Notes: generated by a model from the letters alone, not told the origin. A DNA stretch of 64,000 nucleotides from Mumia sp. Pv4-285 (GCF_041320275.1 NZ_CP162023.1:744001-808000), one strand, 5' to 3'; shown: positions 1 to 9,163, counted from the stretch's first letter. Numbers and translations: made by a program.

Positions 1-102
1 CCGCTGTCATCCGCGGGCAAGGTGCTCAAGCGCGAGCTTCGGCGCCGGTCTGTGAGATCCGGCGCGGCACCGGGGATAGAGTCGGTGACCGATGAGTCCT
101 GA
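1..102 (+). CDS. C-terminal end of an AMP-forming acyl-CoA ligase (partial)
   Basis: An open frame enters from the left edge and stops with TGA at 100-102. The 33 residues begin PLSSAGKVLKREL, which matches the C-terminal A10 motif of acyl-CoA synthetases; the lysine of the GK pair is the one that takes part in adenylation. Only the tail is visible, so the substrate cannot be judged. It lies 30 nt ahead of a TetR regulator on the same strand and could share a transcript with it. Confidence 0.7.
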   Translation, partial: PLSSAGKVLKRELRRRSVRSGAAPGIESVTDES

Positions 103-132
103 TGACGTGAGCACGAGCGCTGGAGGAGGACC

Positions 133-1332
133 GTGACGACCGCATCATCGCGTCCGGTCCCGGTCCGTCGCCGTCCCGCGAACCGTCGCCAGCAGATCAC
201 CACCGCAGCCGGCGACCTGTTCGCCGAGCGCGGCTACCACAATGTCTCGCTCGCCGAGGTTGCCGCGGTCGTCGACATCACGGCGCCCTCGCTCTACCGG
301 CACTTCCGCAACAAGCACGACCTCCTACGCGCGGTCGTGCACGCGAGCATGGAGGGAACCGACGAGATGGTGTCGGCGACCGGCTCGATCGAGGCGCTGC
401 TGAAGGCGTTCGCGGCCCGCTGCCTCGATCGCCGGTCGGCACCGATCCTGTGGCAGCGGGAGTCGCGTCACCTCGCAGACAGCGACCGTGCGGAGCTCTG
501 GGACGAGCTCACGCTCATCGAGTCGAAAGTCTCGGAGCTGATCCGGCGTCGCCGTCCGGAGCTCTCACCCGACGACGCGCGCCTGCTGGCCTGGGCGACG
601 ACGTCGATCTACAGCAGCGTCTCGTTCCACCGGGTGACGATCCCGCGCCGAGCGTACGAGCGCCTGCTTGTATCGCTGGGCGAGTCGGTCGTCTCCTGCG
701 ACCTGTACGGCCCCGGCGGTGAGCCCGAGAACGCGCCGGAGCGGCCCCCGGCTCCGGCCATCGAGGGCTTCCCGTCGTCGATGCGCGAGACCTTGCTGAA
801 CGAGGCCGTCCGCCTCTTCGACCAACGTGGGTTCCGTTCGGTCAGCACCGACGACATCGGCGCCGCTGTGGGCACCTCAGGACCGAACATCTACAAGCAC
901 TTCACCACCAAGACCGAGCTGCTGGAGGCGGCCGTGCTCCGCGCTGGTGAGCGACGTCGGTCGGCCACGTCGGAGGCTCTCGTTCGTGCGCAGGATCCCG
1001 CCGACCTCCTTGGCCGGCTCGTTGATTCGTACGTGGGCTTCGCGATCGAGAACAGCCATCTTCTCGGTGTGCTCGTCAGCGAGCTCGACCAGCTGCCCGA
1101 AGTCCAGCGTCGAGCCAGCCGGCAGTCACAGCGTGACTTCCTGGCACTGTGGGTCGGCGTCCTGACCCAAGACAGGCCTGAGCTCGATCCGAAGGTCGCC
1201 AAGATCACCGTGCTCGCGACCCTGGCGGTCGTCGACAACGTCGTCCGGACACCGCCCCTGAGCGCCCGCCCGGACCTTGCTGCCCGGCTCTCCCGGATCT
1301 GTCTCGCGCTGCTGGAGAACCCTCACGCATAG
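133..1332 (+). CDS. Two-domain TetR-family transcriptional regulator
   Basis: This 399-residue protein has two complete TetR DNA-binding modules in one chain. The first lies at about residues 21-69 (LFAERGY...SLYRHFRNK) and the second at about 217-267 (LFDQRGF...NIYKHFTTK), each followed by a helical ligand-binding region. Ordinary TetR proteins are about 200 residues, so this is a tandem fusion of the kind common near actinobacterial lipid-catabolism genes. The GTG start at 133 follows a strong GGAGGAGGA ribosome site. It converges on the acyl-CoA ligase at 1383-3104 across a shared terminator. By position it is the best local candidate to control the promoters at 3140-3297 and 9242-9275; that is inference. 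Confidence 0.88.
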   Translation: MTTASSRPVPVRRRPANRRQQITTAAGDLFAERGYHNVSLAEVAAVVDITAPSLYRHFRNKHDLLRAVVHASMEGTDEMVSATGSIEALLKAFAARCLDRRSAPILWQRESRHLADSDRAELWDELTLIESKVSELIRRRRPELSPDDARLLAWATTSIYSSVSFHRVTIPRRAYERLLVSLGESVVSCDLYGPGGEPENAPERPPAPAIEGFPSSMRETLLNEAVRLFDQRGFRSVSTDDIGAAVGTSGPNIYKHFTTKTELLEAAVLRAGERRRSATSEALVRAQDPADLLGRLVDSYVGFAIENSHLLGVLVSELDQLPEVQRRASRQSQRDFLALWVGVLTQDRPELDPKVAKITVLATLAVVDNVVRTPPLSARPDLAARLSRICLALLENPHA

Positions 1333-1335
1333 CTC

Positions 1336-1371
1336 GGGCCCGGAGCGCACCGCGTGGTGCGCCCCGGGCCC
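1336..1371. terminator. Bidirectional hairpin terminator
   Basis: A 16-bp stem with a single mismatch (1336-1351 with 1356-1371) closes on a 4-nt loop. It sits between the convergent TetR gene and acyl-CoA ligase, so it can end both transcripts. There is no long U tract, as is usual in GC-rich actinobacteria. Confidence 0.75.
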
Positions 1372-1382
1372 AGCCCGGCCTG

Positions 1383-3104
1383 TCAGGCGAGTCGCTCGCG
1401 CAGGTCGACCTTGCGGATCTTGCCGGTCGGCGTGACCGGCAGGGCCTCGAGCACGTGGACCTCGCGCACCCGCTGGTAGGGGGCGACCTTGTCCGCGAGG
1501 TGCGCCATGATCTCCTCGGCGAGCCCGTCGTAGCTCTGCGCGCCGGGCCGTAGCACGACGAACCCGACGGGGATCTCGCCCACGGCCTCGCTGTGCTGCC
1601 CGACGACAGCCGCCTGATAGACCGCTGGGTGGGAGCAGAGGATCTCCTCGAGGGGCTGCGGATACACGTTGTAGCCCTTGTAGATGATCAGGTCCTTCGA
1701 GCGTCCCACGAGGTAGAGGAACCCGTCCTCGGAGCGTCCGCTGTCACCGGTGGCGAGCCAGCCGTCGCGGAACTGTGCTGCGCTCAGCTCAGGGTGCCCC
1801 TCGTAGCCGTCAGCGACCTGCGGCCCACGGACCCAGAGCTCACCGACCACCCCGTCGGGCAGCACCTGCCCGTCGGTGTCGCGGATCTCCACCTCGGTGT
1901 CGAACAACGGGACACCGATGCTTCCCGCAGGGACGAGCGGCTCGACCCCGCCGCCGGAGCCCGACACGCCCATCGTGGCCTCACTCAGCCCGTAGCCCTC
2001 GATCACGAACGCGTTCGCGAACGTGTCGCCCAAGGCCTTGAGCGCGGACGTGTCGATCGGTGCCGCCCCGCACACGAGCAGCGAGACGCTCGAGAGGTCG
2101 CGCTGTGAGATCGTGGGGCTGCGCATGAGCGCGTAGTACATCGCGGGAGACCCCACGATGTGTGTGACCCCGTAGCGTTCGACGTCGGACAGGAAGCCGT
2201 CGGGCGAGAATCCGCCGTCGGGGACGACGACGGTTGAGCCGAGCAGCACCTCGATGTTGTGACCGACCAGCCCGAGCCCGTGGAAGAACGGCGGGACCGC
2301 GAGATAGATGCCGGCGCCGGGGACGAGAGAGCCCTTGGCGACGGCCTCGGGAACCTGCGTGATCCTCAGGCCACCTTGGTCGTCGAGATCGACCAGTCCG
2401 GTCGCGCGCCAGCACGCGTTCTGGACCACACTGGCGACCAGGTTGCGGTGGAGGACACGCACTGCCTTGGAACGTCCGGTCGTACCGCCGGTGAGCTGCA
2501 GGTGGGCCACGAGGTCCGGGTCGACCGCGTAGCCGTCGAGCGGATCGCTCGCCGTCAGCTCGGACAGCGCGACGACGTCCGCGGGCAGCGATTCCGGCTC
2601 CACGCTGTCCGGGCCGGGCACGCACACGAGCAGCTCGATCTCGGGCGTCCGTGCCGCGACGGCGGCGTCGAGGCACAGCGGGCTCGTGACGACGGCCTTC
2701 GCTGCCACGTCCTCGAGCTGCTGCCGCAGGGCATCGATGGGCTGGGCCGGGTTGACGGGCGCGACGGCCGCACCGGCACACAGCGCGCCGTAGTAGGCGA
2801 CGATGAAGCTCCACGTGTTGGGCATATGGAGCGCGACGGCGTCGCCGGGCCGGATGCCCCGCTCCCGCAGGCCTCCGGCGACGCGTCGAGCAGCGTCCTC
2901 GAGCTCGGGGTAGGTGAACGTCGTCGCGCCGTCCTGCAGCGCGACGCGTTGCGGGTACGCCCGGGCGGCGCCGGAGAGAAGGGCGTCGATCCCGACGGAC
3001 GGGTAGGTCAGTGAGCGCGGCATGCCTCGGAGCCAGGGTGAGGCCAAGCCGTCCTGGCGGGGGCTGGTCTCGATGTCGGACTGGGGACGGGGGGCGCTGG
3101 ACAA
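1383..3104 (-). CDS. AMP-dependent acyl-CoA ligase (fatty-acid/aryl-CoA ligase family)
   Basis: This 573-residue enzyme should activate a carboxylic acid to its CoA thioester through an acyl-adenylate. The phosphate-binding A3 loop LTGGTTGRSKAV, the A5 motif GYGLSEATMG, the A7-A8 block WLATGDSGRSEDGFLYLVGRSKDLIIYKG, and the C-terminal PTGKIRKVDLR lysine motif are all present, so it looks active. It is divergent from the thiolase operon across a 258-bp control region with matching promoter elements on both strands. It could supply the acyl-CoA that the operon at 3363-9102 degrades. Chain length or ring preference cannot be read from the sequence. Confidence 0.9.
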   Translation of the reverse strand: MSSAPRPQSDIETSPRQDGLASPWLRGMPRSLTYPSVGIDALLSGAARAYPQRVALQDGATTFTYPELEDAARRVAGGLRERGIRPGDAVALHMPNTWSFIVAYYGALCAGAAVAPVNPAQPIDALRQQLEDVAAKAVVTSPLCLDAAVAARTPEIELLVCVPGPDSVEPESLPADVVALSELTASDPLDGYAVDPDLVAHLQLTGGTTGRSKAVRVLHRNLVASVVQNACWRATGLVDLDDQGGLRITQVPEAVAKGSLVPGAGIYLAVPPFFHGLGLVGHNIEVLLGSTVVVPDGGFSPDGFLSDVERYGVTHIVGSPAMYYALMRSPTISQRDLSSVSLLVCGAAPIDTSALKALGDTFANAFVIEGYGLSEATMGVSGSGGGVEPLVPAGSIGVPLFDTEVEIRDTDGQVLPDGVVGELWVRGPQVADGYEGHPELSAAQFRDGWLATGDSGRSEDGFLYLVGRSKDLIIYKGYNVYPQPLEEILCSHPAVYQAAVVGQHSEAVGEIPVGFVVLRPGAQSYDGLAEEIMAHLADKVAPYQRVREVHVLEALPVTPTGKIRKVDLRERLA

Positions 3105-3139
3105 GGGAACTCCTAGGGTGTGTCGGTCGTCACAGGGCT

Positions 3140-3168
3140 AAGTTAATCCCCCATAACGAATGTGTCTA
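3140..3168 (-). promoter_or_regulatory. Promoter of the acyl-CoA ligase gene with TTAACTTA element
   Basis: Read on the minus strand, TAGACA (3163-3168) and TAACTT (3140-3145) are spaced by 17 nt, a good sigma-70-type promoter. The -10 box lies inside ATTAACTTA (3139-3147), which recurs at the divergent thiolase promoter and, in the opposite orientation, at the liv promoter. Confidence 0.6.
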
Positions 3169-3172
3169 GAGT

Positions 3173-3205
3173 TTCATCAGGTCGATGAAGGTTTCGTCAC
3201 CTTCA
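3173..3205. promoter_or_regulatory. Two overlapping perfect palindromes, probable repressor operator
   Basis: TTCATC (3173-3178) and GATGAA (3184-3189) form one inverted repeat. TGAAGGT (3186-3192) and ACCTTCA (3199-3205) form a second with a 6-nt spacer. They lie midway between two divergent promoters. The size and symmetry fit a TetR-family dimer site, but the regulator is not proven. Confidence 0.5.
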
Positions 3206-3268
3206 CTTCTGACGCGGCCGAGTCCCGTTGCAACAGGCAACTGGGCGCAATCCGGCGACTTGCGTGGC

Positions 3269-3298
3269 TTGACATGATGGTTATGGAAGATTAACTTA
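3269..3298 (+). promoter_or_regulatory. Promoter of the thiolase/beta-oxidation operon with TTAACTTA element
   Basis: A perfect TTGACA -35 box (3269-3274) is followed after 17 nt by TAACTT (3292-3297). The -10 box is embedded in ATTAACTTA (3290-3298), the same nonamer as in the divergent ligase promoter. A protein binding it would block RNA polymerase directly. Confidence 0.65.
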
Positions 3299-3362
3299 CG
3301 AGCACCGAGCGGGCCACCTGCCCGAGCGTCCACGTACTTCCAGGACCGTCCGAAGGAGAGTC

Positions 3363-4529
3363 ATGCGAGACGCCGTGATCGTCGATGCCGTACGCACACC
3401 CGTGGGCAAGCGCGGTGGGGCCCTGTCCCAGGTGCATGCCGCCACGTTGTCCGCGCACGTGCTCAACGCGTTGGTCGCGCGAACCGGCCTGGAGCCTGCC
3501 CTCGTCGACGACGTGGTGTGGGGATGCGCGGGAACCGTCGGGATGCAGTCCGGGTGCATCGGTCGAGCCGCGGTCCTGGCGGCCGGGTGGCCCGAGTCGG
3601 TCCCCGGTGTCACCGTCGACCGGCAATGTGGGTCGTCGCAGCAGGCGGTGCACCAGGCGGCCGCCGGCGTCATCTCCGGCCAGTACGACATCGCGGTCGC
3701 CGGCGGCGTCGAGGTGATGAGCGCCGTACCCCTCGGCGCGACCCGCAGCGACGAGCGCTTCGGCGTGCCGTTCGGCCCGCTGGTCGAGGCACGTTACGGC
3801 GTCCCGTTCCATCAGGGGACGGGTGCGCAGATGATCGCCGACGAGTACGGCATCACTCGGACAGAGATGGATCAGCACGCCCTCGACTCGCACGCCCGCG
3901 CGGCGTCAGCGATCGACGAGGGACGGTTCGAGGCGCAGCTCGCGCCGGTCCCCGTGACGACCCCCGACGGGACACAGATCGAGTTCAAGGCCGACGAAGG
4001 AGTTCGCCGCGGCTCGTCGATGGAGACGCTCGGCGCGTTGCGCCCCGCGTTCCGCGAGGGCGGCAGCATCACTGCCGGCAACGCGTCGCAGGTCTCAGAC
4101 GGCGCCGCGGGACTGCTCGTCACCACGAGCGAGATCGCCAAGCAGTACGGCTGGACGCCGATCGCTCGCATCCACACCGCCGTCCTCGCCGGAACCGACC
4201 CGGTGACGATGCTGAAGGGGCCGATCCCGGCCACCGCCAAGGCCCTCAAGCGGGCCGGGTTGTCGCTCGACGACATCGGGGCGTACGAGATCAACGAGGC
4301 CTTCGCATCGGTCACCCTTGCCTGGCTGCGCGAGACCGGCGCCGACTACGCCCGCATGAACCCCAACGGCGGCGCGATGGCGATCGGGCACCCCATCGGC
4401 GGCTCGGGCGCGCGGCTGATGACCACGCTCGTGCACCACATGTCCGACAACGGCATCGCGTACGGGCTTCAGTCGATGTGCGAGGGCGGCGGCATGGCCA
4501 ACGCGACGATCCTCGAGCTCGTCCGATGA
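3363..4529 (+). CDS. Thiolase (acetyl-CoA C-acyltransferase)
   Basis: This 388-residue enzyme should cleave a 3-ketoacyl-CoA with CoA, or run the reverse condensation. The nucleophile motif DRQCGSSQQA is near residue 88, NEAFA and GHPIGGSGAR carry the general catalytic groups, and CEGGGMANA holds the second active cysteine, so the active site is complete. The ATG at 3363 follows an AAGGAGAG ribosome site. It is the first gene of an operon that continues with an ALDH through an ATGA overlap. A similar thiolase lies at 47364-48503. Confidence 0.92.
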   Translation: MRDAVIVDAVRTPVGKRGGALSQVHAATLSAHVLNALVARTGLEPALVDDVVWGCAGTVGMQSGCIGRAAVLAAGWPESVPGVTVDRQCGSSQQAVHQAAAGVISGQYDIAVAGGVEVMSAVPLGATRSDERFGVPFGPLVEARYGVPFHQGTGAQMIADEYGITRTEMDQHALDSHARAASAIDEGRFEAQLAPVPVTTPDGTQIEFKADEGVRRGSSMETLGALRPAFREGGSITAGNASQVSDGAAGLLVTTSEIAKQYGWTPIARIHTAVLAGTDPVTMLKGPIPATAKALKRAGLSLDDIGAYEINEAFASVTLAWLRETGADYARMNPNGGAMAIGHPIGGSGARLMTTLVHHMSDNGIAYGLQSMCEGGGMANATILELVR

Positions 4530-5980
4530 CCGCCGTCGACGTGCGCGACACCGTCTTCATCGACGGTGCTTGGGTCCGCTCCACGGGGACCGCGACGATC
4601 GACGTCGTCTCCCCGCACACCGAGCAGACCATCGCCCGCGTGCCGAGTGCCACGTCCGACGACGTCGACCGGGCGCTCGCGGCTGCGCGTGAGGCGTTCG
4701 ACCACGGTCCTTGGCCGCGGATGACGATGGCCGAGCGCATCGAGGTCGTGACGCGGATCAAGGACGAGCTTGCCGCCCGTCACCGGGAGCTCGCCGCTCT
4801 CGTATCCGCGCAGAACGGCTCACCGATGAGCTTCGCTGTGCGTGGCCAGGCGCTGAGCGCGGTCGCGGCGTACGCGTCCGCCCTGGCCGTGGCCTCGTCG
4901 ACCGAGCTCGAGGAGGAGCGGCCGGGTCTGACCGGACCTCTGCTCGTCCGTCGGGAGCCTGTCGGCGTCGTCGCCGCGGTCGTCCCGTGGAACGTCCCGC
5001 AGCTCGTCATCGCCGGCAAGGTCGCGCCGGCTCTGCTGGCCGGCTGCACCGTCGTCCTCAAGCCCGCGCCGCAGACCCCGCTCGACGCCTACCTCCTCGC
5101 CGAGGTCTGCGCGACCGCCGGGCTCCCCGCGGGGGTCCTCAACGTCCTGCCCGCCGAGCGTGAGGTCAGTGCCTACCTCGTCGCCCACCCGGCTGTCGAC
5201 AAGGTGGCGTTCACCGGATCTGCCGCCGTCGGAAAGGCGATCATGGCTGCAGCGTCGGAGAACCTGACACGGATCACGCTGGAGCTCGGTGGCAAGTCCG
5301 CGGCGATCGTGCTCGAGGACGCGGACTTTGACGCTGCCCTCCCGGCTCTCCTCGCCGACGCCTATCCGAACAGCGGTCAGGCGTGCGTTGCACGGACCCG
5401 CATCCTCTTGCCCGAGAGCCGGTACGACGAGATGGCCGCGATGCTCGCGGCGGCGGTCGGCAAGCTCGCCGTCGGTGACCCGTCCGACCCCGCGACGATG
5501 GTCGGTCCGATGGTCAGCGCGGCCCAGCAGCAGCGGGTGCTCGACTACGTCAAGACCGGGATCGACGAGGGCGCGACCCTCCTCACCGGCGGCGGCGTCC
5601 CGGCTGACCAGCCTACGGGCTGGTACGTCGAGCCGACCCTCTTCGGCGAAGTCGACAACGCGATGAGAATCGCCCGCGAGGAGATCTTCGGACCCGTCGT
5701 GTGCCTGATCCGCTACCGCGACGAGGAGGAGGCGATCCGAATCGCCAACGACTCCGACTTTGGGCTGTCCGGGACCGTGTGGGCCGGCGACGTCGACCAC
5801 GGGGTCGAGATCGCGCGCCGCATCCGCACCGGGACGTACGCCGTCAACTGCGTCCGCTTCGACGTCGCCGCCCCGTTCGGTGGCTACAAGCACTCCGGGA
5901 TCGGTCGCGAGTACGGCCCCGAGGGTCTCGCGGCGTACTTCGAGACCAAGACGGTTCACCTCCCGCGCGTCGGCGCCTGA
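4526..5980 (+). CDS. NAD(P)-dependent aldehyde dehydrogenase
   Basis: This 484-residue cytosolic enzyme should oxidise an aldehyde to the acid. Family landmarks are VPWNVPQ, the NAD-binding FTGSAAVGK, the general base ELGGKSA, and the catalytic cysteine in NSGQACVARTRI. The length is normal for the class. Its ATG overlaps the thiolase stop by 4 nt, so the two are translationally coupled. With the alcohol dehydrogenase that follows, it can take an alcohol to a carboxylate for the nearby acyl-CoA ligase. Confidence 0.92.
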   Translation: MTAVDVRDTVFIDGAWVRSTGTATIDVVSPHTEQTIARVPSATSDDVDRALAAAREAFDHGPWPRMTMAERIEVVTRIKDELAARHRELAALVSAQNGSPMSFAVRGQALSAVAAYASALAVASSTELEEERPGLTGPLLVRREPVGVVAAVVPWNVPQLVIAGKVAPALLAGCTVVLKPAPQTPLDAYLLAEVCATAGLPAGVLNVLPAEREVSAYLVAHPAVDKVAFTGSAAVGKAIMAAASENLTRITLELGGKSAAIVLEDADFDAALPALLADAYPNSGQACVARTRILLPESRYDEMAAMLAAAVGKLAVGDPSDPATMVGPMVSAAQQQRVLDYVKTGIDEGATLLTGGGVPADQPTGWYVEPTLFGEVDNAMRIAREEIFGPVVCLIRYRDEEEAIRIANDSDFGLSGTVWAGDVDHGVEIARRIRTGTYAVNCVRFDVAAPFGGYKHSGIGREYGPEGLAAYFETKTVHLPRVGA

Positions 5981-6014
5981 CCCGACGATCCACCCACGAG
6001 CAGAGGAATCTCCG

Positions 6015-7091
6015 ATGCGTGCAGCAGTCCTCCACCAGACCGGCCACGAGTCGCTCGACGTCCGCGAGGTCGCGACCACCTCCTTCGGACCCGGCCGGGT
6101 CCGCATCCGACTCCACCGCGCCGGGCTGTGCCACTCCGACGTGTCGGCGATGAACGGCGTGCTCCAGCATCCCGCCCCGTTCGTGCCCGGACACGAAGGA
6201 GCCGGAGAGGTCCTCGAGATCGGTGACGGGGTCACCCACGTCGCTCCGGGCGATCGCGTCATCGTCTGCTGGATGCCGCCGTGCGACGCCTGCTCGGCCT
6301 GCCGAGCCGGCGACGGGCACCTCTGCCGCGCGGGATACCGCGACCTCGCCGTCCCGAACTTCACCCTCGACGGTGCGCCTCTCCCGGGCATGCTCGGGAA
6401 AGGGACGTTCGCCGACGAGATCGTAGTCGCCGCGTACGCAGCGATCCCCATCCCCGACGACGTGCCGTACGACGTCGCCGCGCTCATCGGGTGCGGCGTG
6501 ACGACGGGCATCGGTGCCGCCCTCAACACCGCTCAGGTCGCGGCCGGCTCGACCGTCGTGGTCGTCGGGCTCGGCGGTGTCGGGATCAGCATCGTTCAGG
6601 GCGCGAAAGTTGCCGGTGCTTCGACGATCCTCGCGGTGGACCCGACACCGAACCGTCGCGAGTGGGCGCTCAAGCTCGGCGCGACCGAGGCGATCGCCCC
6701 CGAGGAGCTCGCCGGCGCGACCAAGCGCATCACCGGTCGGCGGGGATTCGACTACGCGTTCGAGGCTGTCGGCAAGCCCTCGACTCTCCGGGCGGCCTAC
6801 GACGCAGCGCGCATGGGCGGGACCGTGTGCCTGGTCGGCGCGGGATCGTCCACCGACCTGCCGGACCTGACCATGGCCGAGCTGGTGTTCAACGAGAAGC
6901 GGCTGCTGCCGTCGTTCTACGGCGGGACCGACGTACGCCGAACCTACGCCCGCATCATCGACCTCTGGCGGGAGGGGCAGATCGACCTCGAGTCGATGAT
7001 CACCCACCACGTGCCCCTGGACGGCATCAACGAAGCGATCCGCCAGATGCACACCGGTGAGGCCTTGCGCACCGTCATCGACCTCGCGTGA
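6015..7091 (+). CDS. Zinc-dependent alcohol dehydrogenase (MDR family)
   Basis: This 358-residue medium-chain dehydrogenase should convert an alcohol to an aldehyde or ketone with NAD(P). GLCHSDVSAMNG supplies the catalytic zinc cysteine and GHEGAGEV the histidine. CDACSACRAGDGHLC holds the four cysteines of the structural zinc. The Rossmann motif GLGGVGISIVQGAK follows. The ATG at 6015 has a GAGGAA ribosome site and lies 34 nt after the ALDH stop, so the two are probably cotranscribed. It resembles class III/mycothiol-dependent dehydrogenases only in general layout. Confidence 0.9.
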   Translation: MRAAVLHQTGHESLDVREVATTSFGPGRVRIRLHRAGLCHSDVSAMNGVLQHPAPFVPGHEGAGEVLEIGDGVTHVAPGDRVIVCWMPPCDACSACRAGDGHLCRAGYRDLAVPNFTLDGAPLPGMLGKGTFADEIVVAAYAAIPIPDDVPYDVAALIGCGVTTGIGAALNTAQVAAGSTVVVVGLGGVGISIVQGAKVAGASTILAVDPTPNRREWALKLGATEAIAPEELAGATKRITGRRGFDYAFEAVGKPSTLRAAYDAARMGGTVCLVGAGSSTDLPDLTMAELVFNEKRLLPSFYGGTDVRRTYARIIDLWREGQIDLESMITHHVPLDGINEAIRQMHTGEALRTVIDLA

Positions 7092-7135
7092 CCACGCGAC
7101 GTCGTTCGCTTCCACCTACGAAAGGCCAGTCACTC

Positions 7136-7939
7136 ATGGGAACGCTGGAAGAGAAGGTCGCGATCGTCTCCGGATCGGGCCGCGGCATCGGTCGTGAGAT
7201 CGCGCTCAAGCTGGCGCGCGAGGGTGCGTCGGTGGTCGTGAACGATCTCGACCCGGATCCTGCGGAGCAGACCGCGGCTGACATCAAGGCGGCCGGCGGC
7301 AACGCCGTGGTCTGTGCGGGCTCGGTGGTCGAGGACGGGTTCGCCGAGCGCTTCGTGCAGACGGCGACCGAGTCGTTCGGCGGCCTCGACATCATCGTCA
7401 ACAACGCCGGCTACACCTGGGACACCGTGATCCAGAAGATGACCGACGAGCAGTGGGACGCCATCGTCGACGTGCACCTCAAAGCGCCGTTCCAGATACT
7501 GCGCGCCGCGCAACCCTGGTTCAAGGAGCACCCGGTCGACCACCACCGAAAGGTCGTCAACGTCTCGTCCGTCTCGGGGGTCTTCGGCAACCCAGGGCAG
7601 GCCAACTACTCGGCCGCGAAGGCGGGAGTCATCGGGTTGACGAAGACGATGGCGAAGGAATGGGGCCGCTACAAGGTGAACGTCAACGCGGTGGCGTACG
7701 GCTTCATCCTCACCCGGATGACCGAGGCAGTCGCGGGCGACGACGCCTTCGTGGAGATCGAGGGACGCAAGATCAAGGTCGGCATCAACCCGGACCGTGC
7801 AGCGATGGCCGCGCGCACCATCCCCTTCGGCAGGCCGGGCACGCCCGTCGAAGCCGCCGGTGCCGTCTACCTGCTGTGCACGCCCGAGTCCGACTACGTC
7901 AACGCCCAGTGCCTGGTCGTCGACGGCGGACAGCGCTGA
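7136..7939 (+). CDS. Short-chain dehydrogenase/reductase, probably 3-hydroxyacyl-CoA dehydrogenase
   Basis: The 267 residues show the SDR cofactor motif GSGRGIG, the NNAG structural motif and a catalytic Ser...YSAAK set. Parts resemble the dehydrogenase domain of peroxisomal multifunctional enzyme type 2 and FabG. The ATG at 7136 has a GAAAGG site; an upstream ATG at 7088 lacks a good site and would add a basic leader. In this operon, between alcohol oxidation and an acyl-CoA dehydrogenase, it most likely oxidises the 3-hydroxyacyl-CoA; that role is inferred. Confidence 0.85.
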   Translation: MGTLEEKVAIVSGSGRGIGREIALKLAREGASVVVNDLDPDPAEQTAADIKAAGGNAVVCAGSVVEDGFAERFVQTATESFGGLDIIVNNAGYTWDTVIQKMTDEQWDAIVDVHLKAPFQILRAAQPWFKEHPVDHHRKVVNVSSVSGVFGNPGQANYSAAKAGVIGLTKTMAKEWGRYKVNVNAVAYGFILTRMTEAVAGDDAFVEIEGRKIKVGINPDRAAMAARTIPFGRPGTPVEAAGAVYLLCTPESDYVNAQCLVVDGGQR

Positions 7940-7947
7940 GGAGAGCC

Positions 7948-9102
7948 ATGCAACGCACCGTCTTCGACGCCGACCACGAGGCGTTTCGGCAGACCGTCCG
8001 AGCGTTCATCGAGAAGGAGGTCCTCCCGGAGTACGACACGTGGCTTGAGAAGGGCGCGCCACGCGAGCTCTTCCGCAAGCTCGGCGACCTCGGGGTGATG
8101 GGGTTCGACATCCCCGAGGAGTACGGCGGCGCCGGACCGACGAGCTTCACGTACCAGGCGGTGGTGCTCGAGGAGGCGGGTCGCGCTGGCGTGATCCTGG
8201 GCCACTTCGGCGTCACCGCCGGGATCGTGCTCCCGTACCTCCTCCGACTCGCGAACGCTAATCAGCGGGCCCGATGGTTTCCCGGGATCGCCTCCGGAGA
8301 CATCACCTTTGCCATCGCGATGACCGAGCCGGGGACCGGGTCGGACCTGGCCGGCATCCGGACGACGGCTAGGCGCTCCGAGGACGGGTCCCACTACGTG
8401 CTCAACGGGGCGAAGACCTTCATCACGGGGGCGCGTAACTCCGAGCTCGTCGTCGTGGTGGCGCGGACCTCGCCTGCCAGTTCCGACGATCGGCGGTCCG
8501 GCCTGTCGCTCCTCGTCGTCGACACCGCCAGCGAGGGCTTCGGGTTCGGTCGCAAGCTCCGCAAGCTCGGCCAGCAGGCCGCCGACACCAACGAGCTGTC
8601 GTTCACCGATGTTCACGTTCCCGCCGAGAACCTCTTGGGCGAGGAAGGGCAGGGCTTCTCCTACCTCGGGCAGAACCTGCCTCGCGAGCGCCTCGCCATC
8701 GGGGTGACGACTGTCGCCGCCGCACGCGCGGCGATCGAGCAAGCGCGCGCGTACACCCTCGAGCGGCGGGTCTTCGACAAGCCTGTCGCGGCATTCCAGA
8801 ACACCAAGTTCGTGCTCGCCGAGTGCGCCACCGAGGTCGAGGCGGCGACGGCGCTGCTGGATCGCGGGCTCGAGCTGGATGAGCGTGGCGAGCTGACCGG
8901 TGCAGACGCCGCGAAGATCAAGCTGTTCTGCACCGAGGTCGCCGGCCGTGTCATCGACAAGTGCCTGCAGTTGCACGGGGGGTACGGCTACATGCTCGAG
9001 TACCCGATCGCGCGTCTGTACGCCGATACACGGGTCACCCGCATCTACGGCGGAACCAGCGAGGTCATGAAGACGATCATCGCCAAGGACCTCGGACTGT
9101 GA
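7948..9102 (+). CDS. Acyl-CoA dehydrogenase
   Basis: This 384-residue FAD enzyme should introduce the alpha-beta double bond of an acyl-CoA. The FAD/substrate signature FAIAMTEPGTGSDLAGIRTTA and the C-terminal LQLHGGYGYMLEYPIARLYADTRVTRIYGGTSEVMK are typical. The residue before GGT is Tyr-Gly rather than Tyr-Glu, so the catalytic base is not in the MCAD position and may lie earlier, as in isovaleryl-CoA dehydrogenase. It begins 8 nt after the SDR stop and closes the operon. Confidence 0.92.
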   Translation: MQRTVFDADHEAFRQTVRAFIEKEVLPEYDTWLEKGAPRELFRKLGDLGVMGFDIPEEYGGAGPTSFTYQAVVLEEAGRAGVILGHFGVTAGIVLPYLLRLANANQRARWFPGIASGDITFAIAMTEPGTGSDLAGIRTTARRSEDGSHYVLNGAKTFITGARNSELVVVVARTSPASSDDRRSGLSLLVVDTASEGFGFGRKLRKLGQQAADTNELSFTDVHVPAENLLGEEGQGFSYLGQNLPRERLAIGVTTVAAARAAIEQARAYTLERRVFDKPVAAFQNTKFVLAECATEVEAATALLDRGLELDERGELTGADAAKIKLFCTEVAGRVIDKCLQLHGGYGYMLEYPIARLYADTRVTRIYGGTSEVMKTIIAKDLGL

Positions 9103-9136
9103 CGCCCGCCGTCTAGACCCGACAAGCATCTGCGTA

Positions 9137-9163
9137 CCTCGGCCGTCCGATCCGCTGCCGAGG
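9137..9163 (+). terminator. Weak hairpin after the acyl-CoA dehydrogenase operon
   Basis: CCTCGGC and GCCGAGG form a 7-bp stem with a 13-nt loop, 35 nt after the acyl-CoA dehydrogenase stop. It is a modest candidate for ending the operon before the liv promoter. Confidence 0.35.

Noticed and set aside
4820-6529. Antisense open frame of 569 codons across the ALDH and alcohol dehydrogenase genes
   Set aside because: Both sense genes have complete catalytic motifs, and the antisense product has none.
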